Source: CBDCTM01 sp965222005 (GTDB lineage: Bacteria; Bacteroidota; Bacteroidia; Chitinophagales; Saprospiraceae). Taken from it: DNA of 64,000 bases. The notes below the pieces were generated by a model that saw only the letters and a program-made list of their open reading frames with translations, had not been told where the DNA came from and did no database searches. The stretch lies in the NCBI GenBank assembly GCA_965222005.1, contig OZ244935.1, forward strand, positions 4,030,001-4,094,000. The letters run 5' to 3'. This document shows, one piece after another, positions 54,188-64,000 of the stretch; position 1 is the first letter of the stretch, and the number at the start of each line of letters is the position of its first letter. The position numbers and the translations under genes were made by a program.

Positions 54188-56200
54188 ATGAATAAGTTGC
54201 TGACCAATGTGTTGAACAAAGCATTGATTATTGTCATCATTGGTATTTTGAATGTACAGCTTGTTGATGCACAGTCCTTTAAAGCATATGTAAAGGCAGG
54301 TGATAAGGCGATGGCAATAGGGAGCTACAATACGGCACTGGCGCATTATAGTAAGGCCTTAGGTAAAAAACCTGATGATTTGGCGGTAAGCTTTAAATAT
54401 GCAGAAGTGGCCCGAATGTTTTTTGCCTATGAGCTGGCAGAGACTTATTATAAAAGGGTAGCTGCCAATGATGAGAAAAGCAAATTCCCGCTGGCAATAT
54501 ATCAGTTGGCAGAGGTAAAGCGCCTACAAGGCAAATACGGGGAGGCGATTTCGATGTATGAGGATTTTTTGAAATCGAATCCGGTAGGGGAGCATACAAA
54601 AGAAGCCAAAGCACAGATCGCTATCTGCAAATGGGCTGAAGAGCAGGTGCAAAACCCGGTGCTGGCAAAAGTGGATCAGCTCAACAAGCGGGTGAATACT
54701 CCCTATAGTGAGTTTGCGCCCATGCTTGCGGGAGATACGCTCTATTATGCCTCTTTGCGCTACGACAATAAAAAAGACGAGCACGAGCCACCCCGCAAGG
54801 TGTCGAAAGTGCTGCACTCTATCAAAGGTAGAAGGGGGCGGCTAATGAGCAGGGGTTTTAACCTCAGCGAAAAGCACAATGCGCATGTGGTGTATGACAA
54901 AAGCGGGAAGCAAGTATATTATACCATTTGTGAATATGTAGGAGAAGTTAAGATCAATTGCGCCATTTACTACCGGGAAAAGGACAAGCGCCGCAGATGG
55001 AAAAAACCACAAAAACTGCCCGAACCGATCAACCTGCCAGGCTTTACGACTACCCAACCCAACATCGGCTATGATGAGCAGGGCCGGGAGTATCTGTTCT
55101 TTGCTTCCGACCGGCCCGGCGGGAAAGGGGGGCTCGACATTTGGTACAGCACTCGCAGTGGACTGGCTACCTTTTCGGCACCCCAAAACCTCAAAGCACT
55201 CAATACATCTGCCGATGATGCCACGCCCTTTTTCCACACCCCCAGCCAGAGTCTGTTTTTTAGCTCGCAGGGACATCGGGGTATGGGGGGCTATGATATA
55301 TTCAGAAGCCGTAGGCTAGGGGAACAGTGGGGTGAGGTCGAGCACTTGGGTTACCCTTTGAATAGTAGTTATAATGATGTGTATTTTATTGTAAATCAGG
55401 ACTCTACAGCTGCTTATCTTTCATCCAACCGACTCGGATCCTTTTATCTGGACAAGGAAAACAAAGCATGCTGCAACGATATTTACAAAGTGACCTTTTT
55501 GAGCGATACCAGCACGGTGCCACCATCACCGGATTCTCTGGTGGTGACGATTGAACCACCGGATACCTCTGTGCATGAGCAGCCCGAAATAGTGATCGAA
55601 TTGCCGGAGCCGGAGCCCACTACACTGGAAGAATTTTTGCCGCTTGCCCTTTATTTCGACAATGATGAGCCAGATAAGAGAACCCGGAGAACGACCACTA
55701 AAAAATCGTATTCCGATACCTACCAAAGCTACTATGCCCGTAAGCCACAGTATCTGAGTGTATATACAGCACCACTCGAAGAAGAGCAAAAATGGGAGGC
55801 AGAAGAAGAGTTGGATGATTTTTTTGAAAATAAAGTGCGTCGTGGATACGAGCATCTCAATTTGTTTTCCAGTATTTTGCTCAAGCGGCTGAATCAGGGC
55901 GAAATCATCGAAATCTTTATCAAAGGCTTTACCAGCCCACGCGCCAAAAGCGACTACAACCTGAGGCTTGGTAAGCGAAGGGTGAGCAGCGTGCGCAATC
56001 ACTTTGATCGCTATGCCGACAAGGTATTTGAGCCTTTTCTCCAATCCAAACAGCTTATCATCAGTGAGCGATCTTTTGGTGAAACTACGGCCTCTACCGG
56101 TATCAGCGATGATTTGCAGGATGAGCGAAACTCTATATATAGTGTAGCCGCTTCGGTAGAGAGACGTGTCGAAATTGTCGAGATAATGCGGAGCCGGTAA
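54188..56200 (+). CDS. TPR/PD40/OmpA-family envelope protein
   Basis: The 670-residue protein has a signal peptide (about 1-29), TPR-like helices (about 35-155; YVKAGDKAMAIGSYNTALAHY, AETYYKRVA), and a PD40/beta-propeller region (about 170-430; YDEQGREYLFFASDRPGGKGGLD, FSSQGHRGMGGYDIF). A Pro/Glu-rich linker follows, then an OmpA-like C-terminal domain (about 555-670; IFIKGFTSPRAKSDYNLRLG). The OmpA part is expected to bind peptidoglycan. The architecture resembles PorE-type T9SS components but may be a paired accessory of PorP. Operon with the preceding gene. Confidence 0.9.
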   Translation: MNKLLTNVLNKALIIVIIGILNVQLVDAQSFKAYVKAGDKAMAIGSYNTALAHYSKALGKKPDDLAVSFKYAEVARMFFAYELAETYYKRVAANDEKSKFPLAIYQLAEVKRLQGKYGEAISMYEDFLKSNPVGEHTKEAKAQIAICKWAEEQVQNPVLAKVDQLNKRVNTPYSEFAPMLAGDTLYYASLRYDNKKDEHEPPRKVSKVLHSIKGRRGRLMSRGFNLSEKHNAHVVYDKSGKQVYYTICEYVGEVKINCAIYYREKDKRRRWKKPQKLPEPINLPGFTTTQPNIGYDEQGREYLFFASDRPGGKGGLDIWYSTRSGLATFSAPQNLKALNTSADDATPFFHTPSQSLFFSSQGHRGMGGYDIFRSRRLGEQWGEVEHLGYPLNSSYNDVYFIVNQDSTAAYLSSNRLGSFYLDKENKACCNDIYKVTFLSDTSTVPPSPDSLVVTIEPPDTSVHEQPEIVIELPEPEPTTLEEFLPLALYFDNDEPDKRTRRTTTKKSYSDTYQSYYARKPQYLSVYTAPLEEEQKWEAEEELDDFFENKVRRGYEHLNLFSSILLKRLNQGEIIEIFIKGFTSPRAKSDYNLRLGKRRVSSVRNHFDRYADKVFEPFLQSKQLIISERSFGETTASTGISDDLQDERNSIYSVAASVERRVEIVEIMRSR

Positions 56201-56672
56201 ATTTGTTGCTTGGTAAAAAAAGTTAATATAATAACGGTTGTTTCAAAATAAATCCATATATTTATATTTACAAGGCTACATAGCTGTAAAATTGTATTCG
56301 TAAGCCCTCATCCCTCAAACCTGACCTGTAGCAAGTATAGTTCACACCTCTTTCCTGAAAAACTGACCACAAATAAGACACAAGGCAAGTTTTGTTCACT
56401 GCATAGTTGAATAAGGCTATAACCCGAATATTTGGAGATTATCCGGCTATTTGACTGATAGACATTTCGGCGAATAGATAGGAAAATACCCAGTGGAGAT
56501 TGGAATGAATATTGGTAATTAATATATCCATTTAATATGTTTGGTGCACATTCATATCTCCGCTAAAAGCCAAAGCCAGATGTTTTGTTAATCTTTTGAT
56601 TGTCAAAGAAATCTGATTAGTGTAGAAGGGTATGCCATTATTGAGAAAAACCAAAATGCTAAATTAGAGGAA
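56201..56672. other. Intergenic region, 472 bp
   Basis: No gene, terminator or clear promoter was found. At 56431-56446, tttggagattatccgg repeats 16 bases also present inside the downstream PKD gene (57930-57945), with ttgactg following a few bases later in both. This could be a remnant of an older copy or chance. Confidence 0.5.
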
Positions 56673-59600
56673 ATGCTACACCACACACAAGTCATTTTTT
56701 CCTTCAACCTTCTTCTATTTTGTGCCTCTCTCAATGCACAAGTCACTGCTGACTTCACCTTTAGTGCAACCACGGGATGTGGCTCCTTGCCCGTATCATT
56801 TTGTGATAATTCAGCTTCCTCTGCAGGTCAAATAGTCGGGTGGCAATGGGACTTGGGTGGTGTAAATGTTAATCTTCAATGTCCCAGCCGCATTTTTGGT
56901 ATGCCCGGAACTTATACGATCTGCCTTACTGCGACGGACGATCAGGGGAATAGCGATACGGAATGTAAGACGGATCTAATTAGGGTTTTTAATTTGCCAC
57001 AACCCGATTTTGAAGGGATTCCGCAGCAAGGATGTGTACCCCTTGAAGTTACTTTTTCTGATCAATCTGTTTCTGTCGACGGCACGATCACCAACTGGCT
57101 ATTCGGCCTGGGCGGCTCCTGCGGTACGATCTCCGGAACGGGAGCAACGCCGGCGGCCGTTTGTACCTATGATGTGCCCGATTCTTACGATGTCAGTCTA
57201 ACCGTTACAGACGATAATGGCTGCTCCAATACCATTACCAAAACGGATTATATTATCGTAGAACCTGCATTGGTATTGGATTTTACAGCAGATGCAACTT
57301 TCGGGTGCGATCCTCCCTTTACCGTTAATTTTACCAACAACAGCCCTCCGGCCAATACCACTTTTGCATGGGATTTTGGCAATGGCGATACGTTCAGTGG
57401 AACTTTTCCGCCTCCGGTATCCTACAATTCACATGGCGATTTTACTGTAAGCCTAATTGCTCACAACACTCTTACGGGCTGTCGCGATACTTTGGAACTG
57501 GTTGATTTCATTAGTGTAGGAAATACGGCAAGCATAGGTGCCTCAGGTGATGAAGCTTGCCAGGGAGAACTGATAAACTTCACTGATAATAGCTTTAGCA
57601 GTGCCGATAGCGTACTTTGGAACTTTGGCGATGGTAATAGTTCTGCCAATCCTGCTCCGGGACATCGCTATCAGGCACCGGGCTGCTATGTAGTCACACT
57701 CACCCGTTGGGTGAATGGCTGCTCCACTACCGGCACATACAGCAATTGCATCAATATATTTGCGCTCCCCGATGTGACTTACAATAACAATAACTCCATT
57801 GGTTGTAGCCTGCCACATGTTGTCAACTTTGCGGGCATTGCCCAGTCTCCCGACATTGTTAGCTGGCAATGGGATTTTGGGGACGGTAATTTTTCGAACC
57901 TTCAAAATCCTACCCACAGTTATACACAGTTTGGAGATTATCCGGTGGAGTTGACTGTTACGAATGGGAATGGCTGTACGTTTACTTTTTCCAACAACCC
58001 CATCACGGTGATGGAGTTGGTAGCTGATATTATTCCTTTGGATGTATCCGGCTGTGCTCCTCAAACCTTTACCATTCAGGACAATTCCTTTTCCATCGCT
58101 ACCATAAGCGATTGGGAGTGGACGATCAATACAGGTATCGCTACCTATACCTCATCGGGTGAGCAGGCCAATTTTACCATTCCTGACACAGGTATATTCG
58201 ATGTGATACTCATAGTAACCAATTCGCTGGGATGTAAGGACACCGCAACCTTTACAGAGGTTGTAGAGGTAGGGATGCCACCGATCATCAATTTTACTGC
58301 AAGTACCATCGAAGAATGTATCGAGGTGCCGATCGACTTTTTGGATATGTCGAGCAATTTTGCGGAGGATTGGAATTGGCAATTCGGCGATGGTGATGAA
58401 GCCTTTTCCCAAAACACATCTCATTCTTTTCAGGATACTGGTTTTTATGATATCACTTTGACAGCGACCCACAATGGCTGTTCCAATTCGCTAACCGTAC
58501 CGGATATGATCCATATCAAGGAGCCCTTAGCTAAGTTTGATGTGTTGCAAAGCTGTGATGATCTGTTTCGGGTAGAATTTGTGGACAGGTCTGTTGGAGC
58601 ACATACTGTAAATTGGGACTTTGGAGTCACAGGAGTGGATACAGATACTTCTAGTTTGCGAAATCCCGTGTTTGTATTTCCCACTACCGGCTCCTATACA
58701 GTCTCTCAGACGGCCTACAATTCATCCACTCGATGCTCGCACACCAGCTCCATCCTCGTCCACATTACGGTACCCGATGCACAGTTTAGCCCTTCCGTGC
58801 AACAAGGCTGTGTACCTTTGACGGTGAGCATGATCGATCAGTCTGCTTTTGCGTTTAGCTGGGAGTGGACAGCCCCCGGAGGTACTATTTCCAACTATCT
58901 GGCTCCTGCTCCCGACATTACCTACAGTGCTGCCGGGAAGTACACAGACATACAATTGATTATCACCGACATCAATGGTTGTAAAGATACTTTGGTGTTT
59001 ACTGATACGATCTTCGTCAACGAAATAACACCTGCCTTCACGACAAATCCACTTACGGGTTGTTACCCGTTGACTGTCAGCTTGACCGATAATTCCACCA
59101 ATTTATTTAGCAATAACAATCAATGGAACTGGTCGTTTGGGGCGGGCGAAGGTACGGCAGACGGAGCGAATACCAGCTATACCTTTATGGGCGTTGATAC
59201 CTTTCCCGTTACACTTACTGTAAGGGATGAATGGGGCTGCGTGGGTACGCTGACCAGAGATGATTGGGTGATAGTAGCCAGGCCGGAGGCCAATTTCAGG
59301 GCAATAGATTCGTTGAGCTGTACAGATCATTGTGTGCGTTTTGAAAATTTGTCGAAAGGTGATGGCCTTACTTATTTGTGGGATTTTGGCGATGGCAACA
59401 CTTCTACCGATGCTAATCCGAGCAACTGCTATAGTGCGGAAGGTAGTTATACAGTTTGCCTGACTGTAACCGATATTTTTGGTTGCGATAGCCTATTGTG
59501 TCTTCCAGATCATGTAGTTATTGCTGATCCGGTGGCTTCCTTTACTGCGGATGTACTCACGGGTTCCTGCCCGCCACTGGAAGTCAATTTCCAAAATACT

Positions 59601-62261
59601 TCTCAAAATGCCAGTTCCTATGTGTGGGATTTTGGAGGTGGAACGGGTAGTTCGAGCATGGAAAACCCCTCTCAGCTGTACACCATTCCTGGTGACTATA
59701 CAGTGACTCTGATTGCCAGCAGTACACCAAATTGCCATGATACGTTGGTACTAGCGGACTTTATTACACTCAACGGACCAATTGGGAACATTACTTTTGC
59801 AATTGACTCGAGCTGCAACCCTCCAACGATCACCTATTTTGGGAGTGCTAATTCACCCTATTACTTTGTCTGGGACTTTGGTGACGGGCGGGTCGATACA
59901 TCTGCCAGCCAACTGACGGCGGATACCATAGTGCATGTATATAATCAACCAGGGACTTATTTCCCAACCCTCAGCCTGGAAGATTTGCAGGGCTGTAGAA
60001 ACAGCATGACTGTGCTGAGTGGAATATATATTTCAAAGCTTGAAATTAATTTTCAGGCAAGTGATACTCTTTTTTGCGGGAGCAATCCGCCGGTAGCATT
60101 CAGCAATTTGAGTTTTAGTAGTGATGTGCCGGTGAATTTTGAATGGCTCCTCGAAGGGGCTACACCAGCTATCAGTACGGATATTGATCCGGTTGTCAAT
60201 TATGCCAATCCTGGTTCCTTTGATGTAGCTTTAGTGGCCACCAGTGACTACTGCCGGGATACATTGAGGAGACCTGATTATATCAACATCGGGCCAGTGC
60301 CAAATGCTGATTTTAGCAGTTCGGTAAACCAGGGATGTGAGCCCCTGGATGTGAATTTTACTGACAACTCCAGTGTGAGTTTTGGTTCAATTGATGAATG
60401 GAACTGGCAGTTTGGAGATGGAAGTAATTCTACAGACCAACATCCGGCTCATACCTTTACCGATGATGGTACCCTCCAGGTCACCCTGATTGCTACTTCT
60501 GATGTAGGCTGTGCAGATACGGTAAGCAGCAGTATTGAAGTATTTGCCCTAACTCCCGTTAGTGCGGGGCTCGACAGAGATATTTGTATCGGAGAATATA
60601 CCTTATTGCAGCCTGCCATCAATGGGGATACCACCGGGTCGAGCTATTTTTGGTCACCTGGCAATACGCTGAGCTGCACCAATTGTCTGGAGCCTTTGGC
60701 CAATCCGATAGACACGACCACCTATACATTCACATTTATCAATGCAGAGGGTTGTGTAACTGAAAGTCCTGTAACCATAAACGTTCGACCCTTTCCGGCC
60801 CCGGTAATTGAGATCATCCAGGATACAATGATCTGTGCCCATGACGCGGCTCAGCTTTATGTTTCGGGAGGAAACAACGTGTTTGAGTATAGTTGGGATG
60901 AAAGCAGACCAGGTTTGACGTGCTATGAAAATTGCAACAATCCGATTGCCACTCCTGATAGTACTACCACCTATATAGTGACCGTAACCAATATGTACGG
61001 CTGCTCCAGCGTGGATTCAGTGGAGGTATCGGTGCTCGACGAATATATGCCTTTTGCTGGCGCAGACCGAACGATTTGTGAAGGCGATGTGGTAACGCTG
61101 GATGCCAGCTTCGGGAGTAATCCGGTTTGGCTCAACACAGAGGGGCTGAGCTGTTCTTTTTGTGAATTTCCTGAGGCAGCACCTGACTCTACCACTACTT
61201 ACTTTGTGGAAGTGGTTACCGATATTGGCTGTACGGTTTTTGATTCAATTACTGTCAATATTGTACATCCCGATGAGGTGGATGCAGGGGAGGATATCAC
61301 AATATGTACGGGTACTTCCGCTATTCTGCAAGGAGTAGGCGAAGGGCAGGTCAGTTGGAGCCCTGGTATTGGACTTGACGATACCAGTATTTTGAATCCC
61401 GAAGCGGGGCCAACATCAAGCACCCTTTACTACATGACTGTGCAGAATGGAGATTGTGTGTTTACTGATTCAGTGTGGGTGAGGGTAGGAGATAAAACAG
61501 ATATTGATTTGAAGGACTTGACGGTTTGTGAAGGAGATACGATTGAGTTGGATGTGGCTGGTGTAGCCGACAGCTTTAATTGGATAGAGGGGCCTGGTAT
61601 TGCTGATCCCAGCGAAGCAAGTCCGGTGTTTATCGCTTCTCAAACTGCCAATTATACCGTAGTGGCCACTTTGAGCAATTGTGCTGCCGATACTGCCAGT
61701 GCGACGATTACCGTAATACCTGCGCCGGAAAACAATCTGATTCCGGTTCGATATTTTACTCCCGGCCAAACGGTTCGACTAAATCTGGGCTATACACCTG
61801 GCGATAATGATTACGAATATTTGTGGACTCCTGGTCTGGGGCTTAGCTGTGAGAGCTGCCCCAATCCGGTAGTTACCCCCGATACCACGAGTACTTTTAC
61901 GCTTACCGTAACGGACCCTGAGACCAATTGCAGCAACAAAGTTACTACCACGCTGAGCGTGCTGGAGTCTTGCCCTATTGAGCTCATCGGTGTACCAAAC
62001 GTCTTTAGTCCCAACAATGACGGAAACAACGATGAATTGGAAATCGTCCTTTCTCCTGCAATCAAAGGTATTTTTAGCTTCCGAATATTCGACCGTTGGG
62101 GTAGCCTGGTCTTTGAAACGGCCGATCCTACTGAGGGCTGGGATGGCACATTCCGAGGCAAGGAAGTCAGAGAAGGTGTGTACATCTTTCTGGTGGAGGC
62201 GCCCTGCGAACTTACCGGCCAAACCATCCTGAAAACCGGAGATATAACGCTGATTCGATAG
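56673..62261 (+). CDS. Giant secreted PKD-repeat protein with type B T9SS tail
   Basis: The 1862-residue protein has a signal peptide (1-22, FCASLNAQ), then about 15 PKD modules (WQWDFGDG, LWNFGDG and similar cores, VTDxxGC ends) over residues 25-1310. Five cysteine-paired Ig-like modules follow, several with LSCxxCxxPxAxPxxTTTY. The end is a type B gliding-motility sorting domain (FSPNNDGNNDELEI, IFDRWGSLVFE, WDGTFRGKEVREGVYIF). It follows a PorP/SprF gene and an OmpA gene, the standard partners for type B cargo. Surface adhesin or filament function is inferred. A close paralogue starts 265 bp downstream. Confidence 0.92.
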   Translation: MLHHTQVIFSFNLLLFCASLNAQVTADFTFSATTGCGSLPVSFCDNSASSAGQIVGWQWDLGGVNVNLQCPSRIFGMPGTYTICLTATDDQGNSDTECKTDLIRVFNLPQPDFEGIPQQGCVPLEVTFSDQSVSVDGTITNWLFGLGGSCGTISGTGATPAAVCTYDVPDSYDVSLTVTDDNGCSNTITKTDYIIVEPALVLDFTADATFGCDPPFTVNFTNNSPPANTTFAWDFGNGDTFSGTFPPPVSYNSHGDFTVSLIAHNTLTGCRDTLELVDFISVGNTASIGASGDEACQGELINFTDNSFSSADSVLWNFGDGNSSANPAPGHRYQAPGCYVVTLTRWVNGCSTTGTYSNCINIFALPDVTYNNNNSIGCSLPHVVNFAGIAQSPDIVSWQWDFGDGNFSNLQNPTHSYTQFGDYPVELTVTNGNGCTFTFSNNPITVMELVADIIPLDVSGCAPQTFTIQDNSFSIATISDWEWTINTGIATYTSSGEQANFTIPDTGIFDVILIVTNSLGCKDTATFTEVVEVGMPPIINFTASTIEECIEVPIDFLDMSSNFAEDWNWQFGDGDEAFSQNTSHSFQDTGFYDITLTATHNGCSNSLTVPDMIHIKEPLAKFDVLQSCDDLFRVEFVDRSVGAHTVNWDFGVTGVDTDTSSLRNPVFVFPTTGSYTVSQTAYNSSTRCSHTSSILVHITVPDAQFSPSVQQGCVPLTVSMIDQSAFAFSWEWTAPGGTISNYLAPAPDITYSAAGKYTDIQLIITDINGCKDTLVFTDTIFVNEITPAFTTNPLTGCYPLTVSLTDNSTNLFSNNNQWNWSFGAGEGTADGANTSYTFMGVDTFPVTLTVRDEWGCVGTLTRDDWVIVARPEANFRAIDSLSCTDHCVRFENLSKGDGLTYLWDFGDGNTSTDANPSNCYSAEGSYTVCLTVTDIFGCDSLLCLPDHVVIADPVASFTADVLTGSCPPLEVNFQNTSQNASSYVWDFGGGTGSSSMENPSQLYTIPGDYTVTLIASSTPNCHDTLVLADFITLNGPIGNITFAIDSSCNPPTITYFGSANSPYYFVWDFGDGRVDTSASQLTADTIVHVYNQPGTYFPTLSLEDLQGCRNSMTVLSGIYISKLEINFQASDTLFCGSNPPVAFSNLSFSSDVPVNFEWLLEGATPAISTDIDPVVNYANPGSFDVALVATSDYCRDTLRRPDYINIGPVPNADFSSSVNQGCEPLDVNFTDNSSVSFGSIDEWNWQFGDGSNSTDQHPAHTFTDDGTLQVTLIATSDVGCADTVSSSIEVFALTPVSAGLDRDICIGEYTLLQPAINGDTTGSSYFWSPGNTLSCTNCLEPLANPIDTTTYTFTFINAEGCVTESPVTINVRPFPAPVIEIIQDTMICAHDAAQLYVSGGNNVFEYSWDESRPGLTCYENCNNPIATPDSTTTYIVTVTNMYGCSSVDSVEVSVLDEYMPFAGADRTICEGDVVTLDASFGSNPVWLNTEGLSCSFCEFPEAAPDSTTTYFVEVVTDIGCTVFDSITVNIVHPDEVDAGEDITICTGTSAILQGVGEGQVSWSPGIGLDDTSILNPEAGPTSSTLYYMTVQNGDCVFTDSVWVRVGDKTDIDLKDLTVCEGDTIELDVAGVADSFNWIEGPGIADPSEASPVFIASQTANYTVVATLSNCAADTASATITVIPAPENNLIPVRYFTPGQTVRLNLGYTPGDNDYEYLWTPGLGLSCESCPNPVVTPDTTSTFTLTVTDPETNCSNKVTTTLSVLESCPIELIGVPNVFSPNNDGNNDELEIVLSPAIKGIFSFRIFDRWGSLVFETADPTEGWDGTFRGKEVREGVYIFLVEAPCELTGQTILKTGDITLIR

Positions 62262-62526
62262 AGAAATAAAACACTTTTTTTGCCTGTCACCAGAATGGTG
62301 TTTTAGCTGTTGAATTACATCCTGTATGCATGTTTCACCTTATTGTGACGCAGCATGATAGAGTAATGATGCAGTGTTGGCATATATAACTAGCTGTATT
62401 ACAGTGATTTGTGAATGATATTTGTACTTGAAAAGCTGGTAGTTAGCTTGCAGGCTACCCAATTAGCGGCATCATATTTGGATTTTAGAGATTTGAAAAA
62501 TGGAACACTCAAATCCATCTTGAGAC
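62262..62526. other. Spacer between the two PKD giants
   Basis: A small hairpin (cacca gaa tggtg) followed by tttt at about 62289-62304 is a weak terminator candidate after the first giant gene. Nothing else is evident. Confidence 0.35.
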
Positions 62527-64000
62527 ATGTCAAAACACTTACTCTTTATTCTCCTTGCAATCGGGCTGTTGCTGCTTTCCCATGAGACGAAAGCCCAGCT
62601 CACGGCTGATTTTAGTGCAAATGTTACTTCTGGTTGTGGTTCTCTTCAAGTTTCTTTTACAGATATATCTACCTCTTCTGCAGGCTCTATAACAAGCTGG
62701 TCGTGGGATTTAGGCGGCGTCAATTCTTCGAGCCAACATCCGGGGCGTATTTTCGGAACTTCCGGATTTTACACGATTTGTCTGACAGCAACCGATAGTC
62801 AGGGCAATACAGATACGGAATGCAAGCAAGATTTTATTCGGGTATTTAAATTGCCTGAGCCCGACTTCAGCGTTTCCGAGCAACAGGGATGTATCCCCAT
62901 GCATGTGAGCTTTACCGACCTTACAGCTCCGGGCGACGCCGCCATCGACGAATGGATTTGGGGGCTGGGAGGCACCAGCGGGGTAGTAGTGGATGACGGG
63001 ACCTTGCCGAGCATCCAGACTACCTATAATACTCCGGATCAGTATACCATTAGCCTAACCGTGATTGATGAAAACAATTGCAGCAATACCATTACCAAAA
63101 CTGATTTTATAACCGTTGATGCTGAACCTGTAGTAGATGTATCGGCCCCCCAAACATTTAGCTGCGATCCGCCATTTGTAGTAGATTTTTCGAATGATGG
63201 TGATATTGCAGGGATGAATTTTAGCTGGGATTTTGGCAACGGAGCCGTTTACAATGGGGCTGACCCTTCGGCGGTAGTTTACAATACGCCCGGCCAATAT
63301 ACGATCACAGTAATTGGGATCGATCAAAATACCAACTGCTCCGATACTTTAGTGTTGACGGATTATGTACAGGTGGGCTATCCTGTCGAATTTTCGTATA
63401 GCGAACCCACACTGTGTACAGATGGCAGCGTCCAGTTTTTCGATGATTCTGCCCAGCCGGCGGATAGCCTTCTTTGGGATTTTGGGGATGGCTTGACGGA
63501 TTCACAAACCAACCCCTGGCATGCCTATGCAAGTGCTGGCTGCTACACCGTTACATTGACCAGATATGTTGATGGCTGTGCTGCCACTAAGGTGATCGAC
63601 AATTGTTTTGAGGTACATGACCTCCCAAGCATTGCTTACTCCAATAACAATGACAAAGGTTGCGATTTGCCGCACGGCGTATCCTTCACGGGCAATTCGG
63701 CCCAGGCTGTACAATGGCTCTGGGATTTTGGGGATGGCAATATCAGTACCCAGCAAAACCCCAATCACACCTATACAGAGTTTGGAGTGTTTCCGGTTTC
63801 ACTGACCGTAACCGATGCCAATGGTTGTACTGCCTCTGTGAATACTGACACGGTTCAATTGGTAGAATTGGAAAGCAATCTTGTTTCAGGCCGCGAATTT
63901 GGATGCTCTCCACTTTCAGTTAGCCTGAAAGAGCAGAGCAATACAGTAGCGCCAATAGTCAGTTGGGAATGGCATGTGATCAATAATGCCAGTTCTCCGC
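62527..64000 (+). CDS. Second PKD-repeat giant, partial (runs off the window)
   Basis: The frame is open from ATG 62527 to the window end (491 codons plus one base) with no stop. It begins with a signal peptide (LLLLSHETKAQ). The mature part parallels the first giant gene module by module: TSGCGSLQVSFTD, SWSWDLGGVN, GTSGFYTICLTATDSQGNTD, FSWDFGNG, LLWDFGDG, WLWDFGDG. At least seven PKD modules are visible. The two N-termini align over several hundred residues, so this is a tandem paralogue. The C-terminal part, and so the sorting domain, is not seen. Confidence 0.9.
   Translation, partial: MSKHLLFILLAIGLLLLSHETKAQLTADFSANVTSGCGSLQVSFTDISTSSAGSITSWSWDLGGVNSSSQHPGRIFGTSGFYTICLTATDSQGNTDTECKQDFIRVFKLPEPDFSVSEQQGCIPMHVSFTDLTAPGDAAIDEWIWGLGGTSGVVVDDGTLPSIQTTYNTPDQYTISLTVIDENNCSNTITKTDFITVDAEPVVDVSAPQTFSCDPPFVVDFSNDGDIAGMNFSWDFGNGAVYNGADPSAVVYNTPGQYTITVIGIDQNTNCSDTLVLTDYVQVGYPVEFSYSEPTLCTDGSVQFFDDSAQPADSLLWDFGDGLTDSQTNPWHAYASAGCYTVTLTRYVDGCAATKVIDNCFEVHDLPSIAYSNNNDKGCDLPHGVSFTGNSAQAVQWLWDFGDGNISTQQNPNHTYTEFGVFPVSLTVTDANGCTASVNTDTVQLVELESNLVSGREFGCSPLSVSLKEQSNTVAPIVSWEWHVINNASSP

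Noticed and set aside
1..64000. tRNA, rRNA or known riboswitches
   Set aside because: No cloverleaf with a CCA-like end, rRNA core sequence or recognisable riboswitch core was seen. A covariance-model scan would be needed to exclude small RNAs.

Overview
The window looks like a chromosomal segment of a marine or freshwater Bacteroidetes, most likely in the Saprospiria/Chitinophagia part of the phylum. The evidence is the number of type IX secretion (T9SS) features: giant secreted proteins with SprB, PKD, SdrD-B and P-domain modules, both kinds of C-terminal sorting domain (the short PNP-type 'type A' and the gliding-motility-associated SPNNDG-type 'type B'), and a PorP/SprF plus OmpA/TPR pair. 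Two candidate promoters match the Bacteroidetes -7 box TAnnTTTG, and Shine-Dalgarno sequences are weak throughout. No tRNA, rRNA or CRISPR array was recognised.

Layout. (1) 1-5.56 kb is a visibly AT-rich accessory segment. It holds a candidate MITE, a secreted multi-domain protein ending in a nuclease-like module with a small gene directly behind it (candidate toxin/immunity pair), and a 5'-truncated zincin protease module followed by a signal-peptide protein (candidate orphan toxin cassette). (2) 5.56-10.6 kb carries peptidase T, an unrecognised coiled-coil protein and an NDH-2 NADH dehydrogenase. (3) 10.8-15.4 kb is a 1528-residue adhesin with a type B sorting domain. (4) 15.7-21.5 kb has housekeeping genes: SppA, the carboxynorspermidine dehydrogenase/decarboxylase pair, PrmC and an SUI1/YciH protein. 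(5) 21.6-29.0 kb has an M57-like lipoprotein protease, a divergent S8 protease with a T9SS tail, a diacylglycerol-kinase-family enzyme, a serine-hydrolase homologue lacking its nucleophile, a small probable envelope protein and a methyltransferase. (6) 29.6-36.8 kb holds two large type A secreted proteins, the second with 255-bp internal repeats. (7) 37.3-43.6 kb has CoaE, an Rrf2 regulator and an aa3-type cytochrome c oxidase operon with its own lipoprotein cytochrome c. (8) 43.8-52.9 kb is an aromatic amino acid catabolism cluster: homogentisate dioxygenase (split by an insertion sequence), HppD, PaaABC, 3-hydroxyanthranilate dioxygenase, kynurenine monooxygenase and tryptophan dioxygenase. 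(9) 53.2-64 kb is a T9SS surface module: PorP/SprF, an OmpA/TPR protein, then two tandem paralogous PKD giants, the second cut by the window end.

The clearest structural event is a complete 1624-bp ISKra4-family element inside hmgA. It has imperfect inverted repeats and a perfect 9-bp target duplication, and its removal would restore a continuous 387-codon gene. Upstream hppD is intact, so a block at homogentisate (with possible pyomelanin formation) is predicted unless a second hmgA exists. The most speculative but interesting area is the AT-rich left end, where a T9SS-era surface scaffold appears to carry a PD-(D/E)XK-like C-terminal module.

The start sites given here often differ from the longest possible reading frame; the reason is stated in each entry.
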